64,000 nucleotides of DNA from Salinimonas marina. GTDB lineage: Bacteria > Pseudomonadota > Gammaproteobacteria > Enterobacterales > Alteromonadaceae. Positions within the stretch are counted from its first letter, which is position 1; every line of letters starts with the position of its first letter. The DNA lies in assembly GCF_015644725.1 (NCBI RefSeq), contig NZ_CP064795.1, positions 2,292,501 through 2,356,500 of the forward strand, read 5' to 3'. The notes beneath the pieces were generated by a model. The model was not told where the DNA came from. It saw nothing but the letters and a program-made list of their open reading frames with translations, and did no database searches. Below are positions 45,940-57,498 of this stretch, in pieces. The translations under genes were made by a program, and so were the position numbers.

Positions 45940-46308
45940 TTATGGTGCCAGCGGGGTATGATGACACACGCCTGCTACCGGCAGAATTTGCCGGCACCGT
46001 TTGATCACCTGTTTTATCTGCCAAACGGGTAAACACAGCCGTGCCAGCTCGAAAGGGCCGGCACAAAATACCAGGGCCCGTGGGTAGACATGAACATGGG
46101 TAATCACCCCTACCGGAAACACACTGACTGGCTGATTTTGTAATCTTGCTCGTACTGAGTCAAACAATCGTAAATAGGGCTCACCAGGATTTTCGAGCTG
46201 CTGTAACTGCATATAAACGCTCGTCCCATGTGCCAGCCACCACAACGATATCAGAAGCACGGCGCCGGTTATGGCTGCCAACAGAGTTAGATAGAGGCAA
46301 GTAAGCAT
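45940..46308 (-). CDS. Small single-pass membrane protein, hypothetical
   Basis: About 122 residues from the Met at 46308. One N-terminal hydrophobic helix (LTCLYLTLLAAITGAVLLIS) is followed by a short soluble domain with VSVFPVGVITHVHVYPRALV and several His and Cys near the end (CRQILPVAGVCHH). It converges with the transglutaminase gene, with 5 bp between the stops. No family recognised. Composition is like that of its neighbours, so it is likely a real gene. Confidence 0.5.
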   Translation of the reverse strand: MLTCLYLTLLAAITGAVLLISLWWLAHGTSVYMQLQQLENPGEPYLRLFDSVRARLQNQPVSVFPVGVITHVHVYPRALVFCAGPFELARLCLPVWQIKQVIKRCRQILPVAGVCHHTPLAP

Positions 46309-46400
46309 GATAACCATCGGCTAAAAATGATTGGCGTTATAGCTTACACAACCGGGGCCGCCACCCGGGTACAGAAAAAGACCAGTTTTTGACAGACATA

Positions 46401-46427
46401 AAAAAACCCGCCAGAAGGCGGGTTTTT
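46401..46427 (-). terminator. Terminator of the EF-G gene
   Basis: AAAAAACCCGCC and GGCGGGTTTTT form a strong stem around AGAA, 20 bp after the EF-G stop. Confidence 0.92.
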
Positions 46428-46446
46428 AAGAGTCTAAGCTACGAAC

Positions 46447-48531
46447 TTATTTGGCGTTACGTGCTTTGGCTTCTTCGATAACTTTGTCCGCAACATTGTT
46501 AGGACAAGGTGCATAGTGGCTGAACTCCATAGAGAACTGACCACGACCAGAAGTCATAGTACGCAGGTGACCGATGTAGCCGAACATTTCAGACAGAGGT
46601 ACGTCTGCTTTAATGCGAACACCAGTTACACCAGCTTCCTGATCTTTGATCATGCCACGGCGACGGTTAAGGTCACCAATTACATCACCAACGTGATCTT
46701 CAGGAGTGAACACGTCTACTTTCATTACAGGCTCAAGAATCTGAGGACCTGCTTTTGGCATAGACTGACGGAAAGCGCCTTTCGCAGCGATTTCGAACGC
46801 GATTGCAGAAGAGTCAACTGCGTGGAAGCCACCGTCGTACAATTCTACTTCAACATCCAGTACCGGGTAACCAGCCAGTGGTCCCTGATCCATCATGCCT
46901 TTGAAGCCTTTTTCGATAGCCGGGAAGAATTCTTTTGGTACGTTACCACCAACAACCGTTGACTTGAACGTAAAGCCAGAATTCACTTCGCCAGGCTTGA
47001 TACGGTAATCAATCTTACCGAACTGACCCGAACCACCAGACTGTTTCTTATGCGTGTAGCTATCTTCAATTGGAGCAGTGATAGTTTCACGATAAGCAAC
47101 CTGCGGCTGACCAACTTCCAGTTCAACGCCATAAGTACGCTTAAGAATATCTACTTTGATATCAAGATGCAGCTCACCCATACCCTTAAGGATGGTTTCG
47201 CCTGAGTCTTCATCAGTTTCAACCTGGAACGACGGATCTTCAGAAACCAGCTTACCAATGGCAATACCCATCTTTTCAGTCGCGCCTTTATCTTTAGGCT
47301 TAACCGCAATAGAGATTACCGGCTCAGGGAAGATCATCGGCTCAAGCGTACAAGGATGTGACGTGGCACACAGAGTATGACCAGTCTGAACATTCTTCAT
47401 ACCTACAACCGCCAGAATATCACCGGCGTGTGCTTTGGTAAGTTCGGTACGATCGTTGGCGTGCATCTCAACCATACGGCCGATACGCTCGGTTTTACCA
47501 GTGAAACTGTTAAGAACGGTATCGCCCTTGTTCAGCACACCAGAGTAAACACGGATAAAGGTCAGGGCGCCAAAACGGTCGTCCATGATTTTAAACGCTA
47601 ACGCACGGAAAGGCTCATCAGTGGAAACCTTCGCAACTTCACCAGTAGGTTCACCGGTATCTTTGTCGGTCAGATCCTGAGGGATAACTTCAGTTGGGTT
47701 AGGCAGATAGTCAATAACACCATCCAATACCAGCTGAACACCTTTGTTCTTAAACGCAGAACCACAGAAAGTCGGGAAGAATTCCAGATCGCGAGTACCT
47801 TTACGGATACAACGTTTGATGTCTTCAATAGACGGCTCTTCACCATCCATATACGCCATCATCAGGTCGTCATCCATTTCTACCGCAGTTTCGATCATGT
47901 CTTCACGGTATTGGGCAACTTTGTCTTTCATGTCTTCAGGAACATCGCATACTTCGAAGTTCTCTGGCAGACCTGTTTCGTCCCAGATGTAAGCTTTTTG
48001 TTCAAGAACATCGATGATGCCGTTGAACTCATCTTCAATACCGATAGGCAGTGTCATTACGACTGGCTTCGCGCCCAGTACTTTCTTGATTTGACCTACA
48101 ACACGGTAGAAGTCTGCACCCATACGGTCCAGTTTGTTTACGAAAATAACCCGGGCTACGCCAGATTCGTTCGCATAACGCCAGTTGGTTTCTGATTGTG
48201 GTTCAACACCACCAGAACCACAGAATACACCGATACCGCCGTCAAGAACTTTCAGTGAACGATAAACTTCAACAGTGAAGTCAACGTGCCCTGGCGTATC
48301 GATGATGTTCATACGATGATCTTTCCAGAAACAGGTTGTCGCAGCTGACTGGATAGTAATACCACGCTCCGCTTCCTGATCCATGAAGTCAGTTGTTGAC
48401 TCACCATCGTGCACTTCACCGGTTTTATGGATTTTACCGGTAAGTTTCAAGATACGTTCAGTGGTGGTAGTTTTGCCCGCGTCTACGTGAGCGAAAATAC
48501 CAATGTTTCTGTAATGAGATAAGTCTGCCAT
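46447..48531 (-). CDS. fusA: Elongation factor G, stand-alone second copy type
   Basis: 694 residues from ATG 48531 ([20 protein letters not shown]); an upstream in-frame extension is not family-like. GTPase motifs: [14 protein letters not shown] (G1), the [14 protein letters not shown] switch, DTPGHVDF (G3) and [10 protein letters not shown] (G4). All five EF-G domains are present through [19 protein letters not shown] catalyses ribosome translocation or recycling. It is not in the rpsL-rpsG-tuf operon, and its start matches the Vibrio-type second EF-G as I remember it, so this is probably FusA2. Single transcription unit with its own terminator. Confidence 0.92.
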   Translation of the reverse strand: MADLSHYRNIGIFAHVDAGKTTTTERILKLTGKIHKTGEVHDGESTTDFMDQEAERGITIQSAATTCFWKDHRMNIIDTPGHVDFTVEVYRSLKVLDGGIGVFCGSGGVEPQSETNWRYANESGVARVIFVNKLDRMGADFYRVVGQIKKVLGAKPVVMTLPIGIEDEFNGIIDVLEQKAYIWDETGLPENFEVCDVPEDMKDKVAQYREDMIETAVEMDDDLMMAYMDGEEPSIEDIKRCIRKGTRDLEFFPTFCGSAFKNKGVQLVLDGVIDYLPNPTEVIPQDLTDKDTGEPTGEVAKVSTDEPFRALAFKIMDDRFGALTFIRVYSGVLNKGDTVLNSFTGKTERIGRMVEMHANDRTELTKAHAGDILAVVGMKNVQTGHTLCATSHPCTLEPMIFPEPVISIAVKPKDKGATEKMGIAIGKLVSEDPSFQVETDEDSGETILKGMGELHLDIKVDILKRTYGVELEVGQPQVAYRETITAPIEDSYTHKKQSGGSGQFGKIDYRIKPGEVNSGFTFKSTVVGGNVPKEFFPAIEKGFKGMMDQGPLAGYPVLDVEVELYDGGFHAVDSSAIAFEIAAKGAFRQSMPKAGPQILEPVMKVDVFTPEDHVGDVIGDLNRRRGMIKDQEAGVTGVRIKADVPLSEMFGYIGHLRTMTSGRGQFSMEFSHYAPCPNNVADKVIEEAKARNAK

Positions 48532-48702
48532 TAGTTCACTTTTAATTGGTTCAGAGTAAAAAAACGGCGGGATTATAAAGGATTTCAATACCAGATTGAC
48601 AGCCCTTTGCGCAAAAAGTATAAAACTTATGCAGCAAATCCACGCCAACACTAAATTTATTTTTGATTAATCAATAACTTATTAAAAAAATAACCCCAAA
48701 GG

Positions 48703-49779
48703 TTATTCTCTTAAAATTGAAACTGTGATCTCGTCACGGTCATGATATAGATGCCGCATACGAATTACAAAGCTGTCCTCCAGCTTTTGCAAGCGAGTCA
48801 GTACATCTGCCATGGCTTGGGTTACCGTTTCATAGCGTTTTTTCATTGGTAACTTCAGATTGAATATCGCATGATCGGCCCAACGATTGACTAACCAGTC
48901 GCCCATAAGCCTTGCGACCCTGTCAGGCTGCTCTATCATATCACAGACCAGCAGATCTACACGGCCAAATTGTGGCTTATAACTAAAACCGTCCGCGGCA
49001 AAGTGTTCAACCAGTCCGGTGGCCATCAGGTTTTCGGCGATAAGGCCGTTATCAATGGCTTCAACAAACATGTCCCGCTGCACCAGCTGATAGGTCCAGC
49101 CACCGGGGCACGCGCCTAAATCCACGGCCCGGCCCCCTGCTCGTAATACTGTGTGCTGCTCGTGGGGAGAAAGCATCGTCAAAATAGCTTCTTCAAGCTT
49201 TAGCGTGGAGCGACTGGGCGCCGCAGCAGGAAATTTCAGACGGTAAATACCATTTGCGTGGGGACTGCGACAAGCAGCATAGCTATATCCCACCAGACAG
49301 GCATCAAAATCGGTAAAAAACACATGCAACGCCCGGTCCTGTGGTTTTTCTTTAAAGGTGAGCGCCCGGTTTTTTCGTAACGCCTGGCGTAGCACTACCG
49401 CAAATTTACGGCAAAATTTGGCCAGCTCTTTGCCCGCATCGGTGTCGGCGTGTTCCACCTGTAACAGTCCGTTTTGCACCGAATCATCATCATGCTGTAG
49501 GATCTCGGCCAGCACCGGGCTCACCCGATCTTCGCGGCTTAGCTGTTCAAGGGTCCCGGTCACCACCACCAGCTGGCGGGCAAAAATGGTCTCCATCACC
49601 GGTAGCTGACGGCCTAACTTATCGGCGTCAGCCTGGTGGTAACAGATATATTGTACATAGCCGTTGCCGCGCTCAAATTTCGGATAACCAAAACACTGCA
49701 GTGCAGCCGCTTTAGCCGTGAGTTCCTCGGCCAAATCATTTTCGTATCCGGCGCGACAATAGCCCAGTAGACTAGCCAT
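48703..49779 (-). CDS. rlmM: 23S rRNA 2'-O-ribose C2498 methyltransferase RlmM
   Basis: 358 residues. The N-terminal THUMP-like part starts MASLLGYCRAGYENDLAEEL. The Rossmann methyltransferase has the SAM motif AVDLGACPGGWTYQLVQR near residue 220 and the KDKE-type catalytic residues in LVCDMIEQPDRV and IFNLKLPMKKR. It methylates C2498 of 23S rRNA. It overlaps the DUF423 gene by 8 bases and closes the gcvA-hydrolase-DUF423-rlmM operon. Confidence 0.94.
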   Translation of the reverse strand: MASLLGYCRAGYENDLAEELTAKAAALQCFGYPKFERGNGYVQYICYHQADADKLGRQLPVMETIFARQLVVVTGTLEQLSREDRVSPVLAEILQHDDDSVQNGLLQVEHADTDAGKELAKFCRKFAVVLRQALRKNRALTFKEKPQDRALHVFFTDFDACLVGYSYAACRSPHANGIYRLKFPAAAPSRSTLKLEEAILTMLSPHEQHTVLRAGGRAVDLGACPGGWTYQLVQRDMFVEAIDNGLIAENLMATGLVEHFAADGFSYKPQFGRVDLLVCDMIEQPDRVARLMGDWLVNRWADHAIFNLKLPMKKRYETVTQAMADVLTRLQKLEDSFVIRMRHLYHDRDEITVSILRE

Positions 49780-50143
49780 TCGATGGGCTCCTTATGGCTG
49801 CAAAAATCAAAATTAGCCAGCCAATCATCAGTAGTAGTCCCCCCAAAGGAGTGACCGGTCCTAAAAAGCTGGCGTGGGCCAGAGTCAGCCCGAAAATGCT
49901 GCCGGAAAACAGCAGCGTTCCCACTACAAAACAGGCTGCGGCTTGTCTGGCCTGACGCTGGGCCAGCGGCAACACACACACCAGCAACACTGCCAGGCTG
50001 TGAAACATCTGATATTCCACCGCGGTATTAAAGGCCTGCAACGCATCAGGGCTCAGGTAACTGTCGAGTTTATGTGCTCCTAACGCGCCAAGTATCACGG
50101 ACAGCAGCGCGCCGACCGCGCCGGTAATGATGAAGCTTTTCAT
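49772..50143 (-). CDS. DUF423 (YgdD) membrane protein
   Basis: 123 residues with four hydrophobic helices: FIITGAVGALLSVILGALGA, SLAVLLVCVLPLAQ, ACFVVGTLLFSGSIFGL and LGGLLLMIGWLILIFAAI. The GALGAHKLDSYL and VEYQMFHSLAVLL segments identify DUF423/YgdD. Inner-membrane protein of unknown function that commonly travels with rlmM and gcvA, as here. Overlaps both neighbours by a few bases. Confidence 0.9.
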   Translation of the reverse strand: MKSFIITGAVGALLSVILGALGAHKLDSYLSPDALQAFNTAVEYQMFHSLAVLLVCVLPLAQRQARQAAACFVVGTLLFSGSIFGLTLAHASFLGPVTPLGGLLLMIGWLILIFAAIRSPSNG

Positions 50144-50775
50144 GGTACAGTCCCGGTGCCAAGCACCCGCGCGGTGTCATCAGCCGTTCGTTGCAGATGT
50201 TGATGGTAATCATAACCACTTTTTTTACGCGGCTTCAGGCTATGATCGCCATCCTCAAGCCAGTGCAGCGTTACTTTTGAATGCAAGCCGTAATGATTAA
50301 CTTCCTCAGGAATACCAAAAGGGTCGCGTTCGCCCTGAAAGATATGAACGGGTTTGCCGGGCTGGACCAAATGTTCGGTGCGCAGCTTGTCAGGCTTGCC
50401 TGGCGGATGGAATGGATAGCCATAGGCTACCGCGCCCTGGGCCGACGTTTGGTCTAACAGCATAGTTGCCATGCGCCCGCCCATCGATTTACCACCCAGC
50501 CATAGTGGCAACGCAGGCAACTGGTGTTCAAGGTGATCCAGCAGCCCGGCAAAGTGCTGGAGTAGCACCCCGGCTTTTTCTGGCGGCCGGCGTTTGCCTG
50601 TCTGTTCTATGGTTTGCATATACACAAAGTTAAAGCGAACGACCTCAATCCCTGCGGCTACCAGCAGCGCGCTGATGTGCTCCATAAACTCAGAACTTTT
50701 CCCGGCTCCGGCACCATGAGCCAGTACCAGCCGGCATGTCGGGCTATCGGGGCTGTCGATACTATAATCAAACAT
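50140..50775 (-). CDS. KANL3/Tex30-type alpha/beta hydrolase
   Basis: 211 residues. Alpha/beta-hydrolase features: RLVLAHGAGAGKSSEFM near residue 15 and the nucleophile elbow WLGGKSMGGRMATMLL near residue 95 (GxSxG as GKSMG). GKPVHIFQGERDPFG carries the Asp and WLEDGDHSLKPRKKSG the His. Substrate unknown. The GDHSLKPRK ending is diagnostic of this subgroup. Cotranscribed with gcvA upstream (8-bp overlap) and DUF423 downstream. Confidence 0.85.
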   Translation of the reverse strand: MFDYSIDSPDSPTCRLVLAHGAGAGKSSEFMEHISALLVAAGIEVVRFNFVYMQTIEQTGKRRPPEKAGVLLQHFAGLLDHLEHQLPALPLWLGGKSMGGRMATMLLDQTSAQGAVAYGYPFHPPGKPDKLRTEHLVQPGKPVHIFQGERDPFGIPEEVNHYGLHSKVTLHWLEDGDHSLKPRKKSGYDYHQHLQRTADDTARVLGTGTVP

Positions 50776-51667
50776 CTTCCTGCTCTTCTTCTACCTGGGC
50801 TAAGATCCACTCGCGAAAGGCGGCTATTTTACCTAAATCGGCCTGAGATTCATCACACACCACATAAAAAGCATCCCGACTTTCTACGCGTTCGGAAAAA
50901 GGCATTATCAGTCGCCCGGCGTCTATTTCTGGCCGGGCCAGAATTGTATTGGCCAATGCTATGCCCTGCCCCAGTGCTGCGGCTTGTAAGACCAGCATTG
51001 AGTGACTGAACACCGGCCCCTGATTTACATTGACTCCCGCCACCCCGATTTGTTTTAACCAGGTCTTCCAGGCTTCCCGACTCAGGTCGTGCAGTAACAC
51101 ATGGTGTTTTAAATCCGCCAGACTGTTAAGTGGCTTGGGGCCACTGAATAAACTGGGCGCACATAAGGGCGTTAAAAATTCACGGTGAAGTTTATCAGCC
51201 TGCAAGCCGGACCAGCGGCCTTTGCCATAGTAGATGGCGACATCAATATCATCATCTAAAAAGCCTTCATCAAAATCCACCGCTTTAATGCGCACATCAA
51301 TATCCGGGTTGGCGTTACTGAAGCGACTTATGCGGGGCACCAGCCATTGTGAGGCGAAGCTGGGCGGCATGGCCACCGTGATGGCACCCTTACTGCCTTT
51401 TGCCAGCAGGCGATCGGTGGCCTCCTGTAAGCTTTTGAAGATATCTTTAAGCTCCAGAAAATAGGCCTGACCTTCTTCGGTGAGCAACAAGGTGCGGTTG
51501 CGCCGGATAAACAGCTTCATCGATAAGTATTCTTCCAAAGCCTTTATCTGATGGCTGACAGCAGCCTGAGTCACAAACAGCTCATCAGCCGCCCGGGTAA
51601 AACTTAGATGACGCGCTGCAGCCTCAAAGGCTTTTAACGCATTCAGTGGGGGTAATCGTCGTTGCAT
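50768..51667 (-). CDS. gcvA: LysR-type regulator GcvA
   Basis: 299 residues. The N-terminal winged helix is LPPLNALKAFEAAARHLSFT then ADELFVTQAAVSHQIKAL, the sequence style of GcvA. The effector domain begins at GAITVAMPPSFASQWLVPRI. In E. coli GcvA controls the glycine-cleavage operon. No gcv genes are in the window. First gene of a minus-strand operon ending at rlmM. Confidence 0.9.
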   Translation of the reverse strand: MQRRLPPLNALKAFEAAARHLSFTRAADELFVTQAAVSHQIKALEEYLSMKLFIRRNRTLLLTEEGQAYFLELKDIFKSLQEATDRLLAKGSKGAITVAMPPSFASQWLVPRISRFSNANPDIDVRIKAVDFDEGFLDDDIDVAIYYGKGRWSGLQADKLHREFLTPLCAPSLFSGPKPLNSLADLKHHVLLHDLSREAWKTWLKQIGVAGVNVNQGPVFSHSMLVLQAAALGQGIALANTILARPEIDAGRLIMPFSERVESRDAFYVVCDESQADLGKIAAFREWILAQVEEEQEDV

Positions 51668-51882
51668 CCTGCGCCTTGCCTGTGGAAAGGAAAAATCCGT
51701 CGAAGCATTAGTTTTTCTAACCCTTCAACCATACATTTACTCGTTTTATTTTTAATCAAATACTGACTACTATTTGCCCGCATTAAAAAATAAAGCTTTT
51801 AGAACAGAGCTTTAAAAATGCTTCTTGTTAAAATATTTTACATATTTAGAACAAGTTTTAAATTAATTATATTAGGTGTGTA

Positions 51883-52143
51883 ATGAAAAAACTATTGTTA
51901 TCTTCGTTAATGTTATTGCTGGCCGGCACCGCCGCGGCTCAACAGGGCGAACCTGTATCTTTGGAATTTGAAAATCTGGAAATTCCAACGCCGATAGTAC
52001 AACTCAACCTCGCTGAAGACATTCAGCTTGAAGTTTCTTCCCAGCTTAAAACCCAGGCAGTGAAATACCAGAATACGGCTTTATTTGCCTATCAGAAAAA
52101 ACAACCGGTAAAAGTGGTACGTAAAGCACGCCAGAGCGAATAA
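51883..52143 (+). CDS. Small exported protein, hypothetical
   Basis: 86 residues. A clear signal peptide (MKKLLLSSLMLLLAGTAAAQ) leaves about 66 mature residues with VQLNLAEDIQLEVSSQLK and a basic end (KKQPVKVVRKARQSE). The start is preceded by TTAGGTG. No family recognised. It stands between gcvA (divergent) and kdsA (convergent). Likely a small periplasmic protein. Confidence 0.65.
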   Translation: MKKLLLSSLMLLLAGTAAAQQGEPVSLEFENLEIPTPIVQLNLAEDIQLEVSSQLKTQAVKYQNTALFAYQKKQPVKVVRKARQSE

Positions 52144-52171
52144 TTTTTTATTGTACACCTGATACAAAAAC

Positions 52172-52189
52172 AGGCAGTTTTCACTGCCT
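52172..52189. terminator. Hairpin between a small exported protein gene and kdsA
   Basis: AGGCAGT (52172-52178) pairs with ACTGCCT (52183-52189), with A/T-rich flanks on each side, suited to two-way termination of convergent genes. Confidence 0.55.
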
Positions 52190-52236
52190 ATTTCTCTCAC
52201 CCTGTCCGGCTTACACCGGCGCTTTTGGTCCTGGTT

Positions 52237-53482
<1,246 letters not shown>

Positions 53483-53557
53483 AAAGTTTGCCTTAGTGTT
53501 GTTATTACTATTGTTAAAGGATGACGCTTATCGGATTCAAATTTAATCCGGTAAATC

Positions 53558-54391
53558 TCAGCCTGACATCTGGCCACAGGTGATCCGCAACTGCCCGGCT
53601 AAATCTGCCTCGCTGGTCACCTTAGTGAAGCCTGCCTGTCGCAGCAACTGTTGCACCGCCTCGCTCTGGGTATAGCCGTGCTCAATCAGCAGCCACCCTT
53701 CGCGGTTCAGATAAGCTGGCGCCTGCGCGATTATTTTTCGGATATCGCTAAGCCCGTCACTGCCTGCGATAAGTGCTGAAATCGGTTCAAAGCGCACATC
53801 GCCCACACTTAGATAATCGCTGTGGCTTTCTACATAGGGCGGATTGGTGACAATCATATCAAACTGCTGACCGGCAAGTTCATCAAACCAGCTACTCTGC
53901 ATAAATTGCGCATGGTCGATATTATTGCGCCGGGCATTTTCGCGCGCCAGGGTGACCGCGGCGGCGATTCTATCGACCCCCAGCAAGGTATCCTGCGGGC
54001 GCTCACTGGCAAGGGCCAGCGCAATGGCCCCGGTGCCGGTGCCTAAGTCACAAATACGACATGGTGTGGCAGGCAGCCGGGCTAACGCCTGTTCCACCAG
54101 GGTTTCGGTATCAGGCCGGGGGATTAGCGTGTCAGGTGAGACTTTCAAACGTAGCGACCAGAATTCACGCTGACCAGTGATATAGGCCACCGGCTGACCA
54201 CTGGCACGTTGTTGAATAAAATTTTTATAGGTCATTAACGCTGACCCGGTTACTGCTTTGTCGGGCCAGGTTAAAAGGTAGGTTAGTGAAGCCTCCAGTG
54301 CTTCGCTTAACAGCACGCGGGCATCCAGCACCGGCGACTCACTGTCGGTCAGCTGACTGGCACCCCACCGAATTGCTTCACCAATATTCAT
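53558..54391 (-). CDS. prmC: Release-factor glutamine methyltransferase PrmC
   Basis: 277 residues. It methylates the Gln of the GGQ motif in RF1 and RF2. N-terminal helical part: LDARVLLSEALEASLTYLL. Catalytic domain: RQEFWSL-type segment GQREFWSLRLKVSPDTLIPR, SAM motif CDLGTGTGAIALALASERP near residue 115 and the NPPY motif MIVTNPPYVESHSDYL near residue 185. It directly follows prfA (8-bp gap), its substrate's gene. Confidence 0.95.
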   Translation of the reverse strand: MNIGEAIRWGASQLTDSESPVLDARVLLSEALEASLTYLLTWPDKAVTGSALMTYKNFIQQRASGQPVAYITGQREFWSLRLKVSPDTLIPRPDTETLVEQALARLPATPCRICDLGTGTGAIALALASERPQDTLLGVDRIAAAVTLARENARRNNIDHAQFMQSSWFDELAGQQFDMIVTNPPYVESHSDYLSVGDVRFEPISALIAGSDGLSDIRKIIAQAPAYLNREGWLLIEHGYTQSEAVQQLLRQAGFTKVTSEADLAGQLRITCGQMSG

Positions 54392-54399
54392 TAAGTTAT

Positions 54400-55484
54400 T
54401 TACTCGCCTGACAGCGAAGCCAGAAGATCAGCCTGATGTTCCTGACGAATGGGTTCCAGCAGCTGGCTAAGATCGCCTTCAATCACTTCATCTAACCGGT
54501 ACAGGGTCAGGTTAATGCGGTGGTCGGTGACCCGTCCCTGAGGGAAGTTATAAGTGCGTATGCGTTCAGAGCGATCGCCACTGCCGACCAGATTACGGCG
54601 AGTGGTCGCCTCTTCGCTGGCGCGCTTTTCTTCTTCAATACGATTCAGACGAGCCTGCAATACCGACATCGCCTTCGCCCGGTTTTTATGCTGAGAACGC
54701 TCATCCTGACACTCTACCACCAGCCCGGTTGGAATATGGGTAATACGGATTGCCGAGTCGGTTTTATTAACATGCTGTCCCCCCGCGCCTGAGGCCCGAA
54801 AGGTATCCACTTTAAGATCGGCCGGGTTTATTTCAATGGCTTCTGACTCGGGCACTTCCGGCAATACCGCTACGGTACAGGCTGACGTATGGATACGTCC
54901 CTGCGACTCTGTTTCCGGGACCCGCTGCACACGGTGACCGCCGGATTCAAACTTTAAAATACCAAACGCGCCTTCGCCTGAGACATTGGCGATGACTTCT
55001 TTAAAGCCGCCGTGTTCACCTTCACTGGCACTGACCAGCTCCACTTTCCAGCCCCGCCCTTCAGCATAGCGGCTGTACATGCGAAACAGGTCACCGGCGA
55101 AAATCGCAGCTTCGTCACCACCCGCGCCCGCGCGGATTTCCAAAAAGCAGGGTTATCATCATTGGGATCTTTGGGCAGCAATAATATCTGGAGTTCATCT
55201 TCCAGTTCTGCCAGTTCTATTTTTGCCTGCTTGATTTCTTCCTGCGCCATTTCGCGCATTTCAGCATCATCTTCTTCAAGCATTTCATTGGCAGAAGCCA
55301 GATTTTCCTGGGCCTGCTGATAGGCATTAAAGCCTTTTACCACATCTTCTAGCTGACTATATTCTTTAGACAACGTACGAAACTTGTCCTGATTGCCAAT
55401 CACTTCGGGATCACTAAGCAGTGCCTGTACTTCGTCAAAACGCTCCACCAGATTTTCCAGTTTTGCAACGACCGAGTCTTTCAT
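54400..55484 (-). CDS. prfA: Peptide chain release factor 1, frame broken by one missing base
   Basis: The first part starts [20 protein letters not shown] and runs to [11 protein letters not shown]. The second resumes as [18 protein letters not shown] and includes the GGQ catalytic loop ([19 protein letters not shown]) and the C-terminal domain. Between them a run of five T on the minus strand (near 55140) lacks one T. Adding it gives [15 protein letters not shown] and a 361-residue RF1, the usual length. RF1 reads UAG/UAA and is essential, so this is almost certainly a sequencing or assembly error. The codon-recognition motif could be confirmed once the frame is fixed. Confidence 0.93.
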
Positions 55485-55501
55485 ATTGTTATTTTACCTT
55501 T

Positions 55502-56773
55502 TCATTCACGGCGCTGACTGGGCGAGCTGTCAAGCTCCAGCGAATGGCTTAGCCATTGGGTCAGCGAAGTATCGTTTTGCGCAGCCGCATCACGTAATAA
55601 ACGTGTGGGACCATGCATCATTGTGTTTGTCAGTTTATACGCCAGTTCTTTAATAATGTCTTCTGAGGCTTTACCGTCGGCCAGCTGGTTTAATGCTTTT
55701 TCGACCAATTCGTCGCGCTGCTGACTGCCACGCTGACGAAACTGCCTGACCAGATCAATCGACTGCTGTGCCTGCTGCCAGCTAAGGTAAACCTCAATCT
55801 GTTCGTCGATGATTGCCTGTGCCGACCGGGCAGCTTCTTCGCGTGAAGCCTGATTTTGCTCTACGATATGCTGCAGGTCGTCCACGGTATACAAGTAGGC
55901 ATCACCCAGATCGTTCACTTCTGACTCAATATCCCGGGGCACCGCCAAATCAACTAAAAACATAGGCGTATTGCGGCGTTCACGGAGCGCGCGCTCCACC
56001 ATGCCTTTGCCAATCAGAGGCAGCTGACTGGCAGTGGAGCTTATCACGATATCAAAGCTATGTAGCTGTTCGGGCACCTGCGATAAAGTCAGCAACCTTG
56101 CATCAAGTTTTGCCGACAGTTTTTGCGCGCGGGCCACGGTGCGATTCGCCACACTGATACGCTCCACGCCCTGCTCTTTTAGATGCTGGGCCACCAGTTC
56201 GATGGTTTCACCCGCGCCCACCAGCAATACCGAGCGACTGGGCAAGGCTGAAAAGATATGTTTGGCCAGCTGCACTGCTGCAAATGCCACCGACACCGCA
56301 TTCGCGCCAATTTCGGTTTCGGTACGCACCCGTTTGGCCACCGCAAAGGTATGTTGAAACAATCGCTCAAATTCAGAATTAACCGTGCCGGAATGACGGG
56401 CATCATTGTAGGCTTGTTTGACCTGACCAAAAATTTGCGGCTCACCGAGTATCAGCGAGTCCAGACCACTGGCCACCCGCATAATGTGTCGAACGGCGTC
56501 ACCTTGCTCAAACTGATAACTATGGCTGGCAATAGTTTGCGCATCTAACCGATGAAAATCCGCCAGCCAGTCGATCAGTGCCGATTGCGTCGAGGCGCCG
56601 TTGACATAAATTTCCGTGCGGTTGCAGGTAGAAACAATAACGGATTCGTCCACACCAGCGTGCTGCTTTAAAGAAGATAGCGCCGACACCAGAGAATCTG
56701 GTGTAAAGGCAACCTTCTCACGCAAGGCAACAGGAGCAGTTTTGTGATTAATTCCGAGGGCAACTAAGGTCAT
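55502..56773 (-). CDS. hemA: Glutamyl-tRNA reductase
   Basis: 423 residues, full length. It reduces glutamyl-tRNA to glutamate-1-semialdehyde, the first step of tetrapyrrole synthesis. N-terminal catalytic domain: LGINHKTAPVALREKVAF and the catalytic Cys in VIVSTCNRTEIYVNG near residue 50. NADPH domain: RSVLLVGAGETIELVAQHL near residue 185 and VISSTASQLPLIG. First gene of the operon with prfA next (17 bp). Divergent from lolB, with a TATAAT-like element at 56855-56860 between them. Confidence 0.95.
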   Translation of the reverse strand: MTLVALGINHKTAPVALREKVAFTPDSLVSALSSLKQHAGVDESVIVSTCNRTEIYVNGASTQSALIDWLADFHRLDAQTIASHSYQFEQGDAVRHIMRVASGLDSLILGEPQIFGQVKQAYNDARHSGTVNSEFERLFQHTFAVAKRVRTETEIGANAVSVAFAAVQLAKHIFSALPSRSVLLVGAGETIELVAQHLKEQGVERISVANRTVARAQKLSAKLDARLLTLSQVPEQLHSFDIVISSTASQLPLIGKGMVERALRERRNTPMFLVDLAVPRDIESEVNDLGDAYLYTVDDLQHIVEQNQASREEAARSAQAIIDEQIEVYLSWQQAQQSIDLVRQFRQRGSQQRDELVEKALNQLADGKASEDIIKELAYKLTNTMMHGPTRLLRDAAAQNDTSLTQWLSHSLELDSSPSQRRE

Positions 56774-56889
56774 TAAGATTCATCTGGCGGCTTCGGAGCG
56801 GCATTGTACGAAAAACGCAAAATTATTGAAAGTGTTCAGGTAGCTGTGTTCCTATATAATGTGTCTATCATGCCAATCGATTTTTATTT

Positions 56890-57498
56890 ATGTTTCTTAG
56901 ATTTCTGCTTTGCGGTGTTCTGCTGATATTGTTAAATGGCTGTAGCACCTTACCGGATGGCCCCGACCAGCGCATAAATCTGCCTGCGCAATTGCAACAA
57001 CTTGCTGGCGTTAACAGCTGGAAAATTAACGGCAAAATGGCGCTGCGAAATGATAAAGAAGCTATCAGTGCGACCCTGTTCTGGCAACATCGTCCCGACA
57101 GCTTTCAGTTCAGACTGACCAATTTGCTGGGCATTACCCTGGTGGATTTGGACTACCAGGACGGCATGGCGACCCTGATTGCAGATGGCAAAACCTATCG
57201 GGACGCGGATCCTCGCCAGCTGATAAACACAGTAACAGGCTGGGATGTGCCGGTAAGCCGGTTACTGGACTGGATCAAAGGGCTGCCCGGCCCCACCGAC
57301 CAGTACACCTTAAACCACAATGATTTGCTGGCCCATTTACAGCCCGGCACGTGCCCGGGATGTGGAAGCTGGCAGGTCGCGTACCAGAATTATGGAAAGG
57401 TGGAGCACATCTGGCTGCCGTATGCCCTGAAGCTCACTAATACCCAAAAATCCAACGCCTTCATCAAATTCAGAATTAACCAATGGACCCTGTTGTAA
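56890..57498 (+). CDS. lolB: Outer-membrane lipoprotein LolB
   Basis: 202 residues. Lipobox LILLNGCS with Cys at residue 18. Mature part: WKINGKMALRNDKEAISATL, FWQHRPDSFQFRLTNLLGIT and WIKGLPGPTDQY, typical of LolB. It receives lipoproteins from LolA and inserts them in the outer membrane. Its stop overlaps the ispE start (TAATG). Confidence 0.92.
   Translation: MFLRFLLCGVLLILLNGCSTLPDGPDQRINLPAQLQQLAGVNSWKINGKMALRNDKEAISATLFWQHRPDSFQFRLTNLLGITLVDLDYQDGMATLIADGKTYRDADPRQLINTVTGWDVPVSRLLDWIKGLPGPTDQYTLNHNDLLAHLQPGTCPGCGSWQVAYQNYGKVEHIWLPYALKLTNTQKSNAFIKFRINQWTLL

Noticed and set aside
46447..48651. N-terminal extension of EF-G to 48651
   Set aside because: The 40 extra residues are hydrophobic and not family-like; the [11 protein letters not shown] start at 48531 matches known EF-G.
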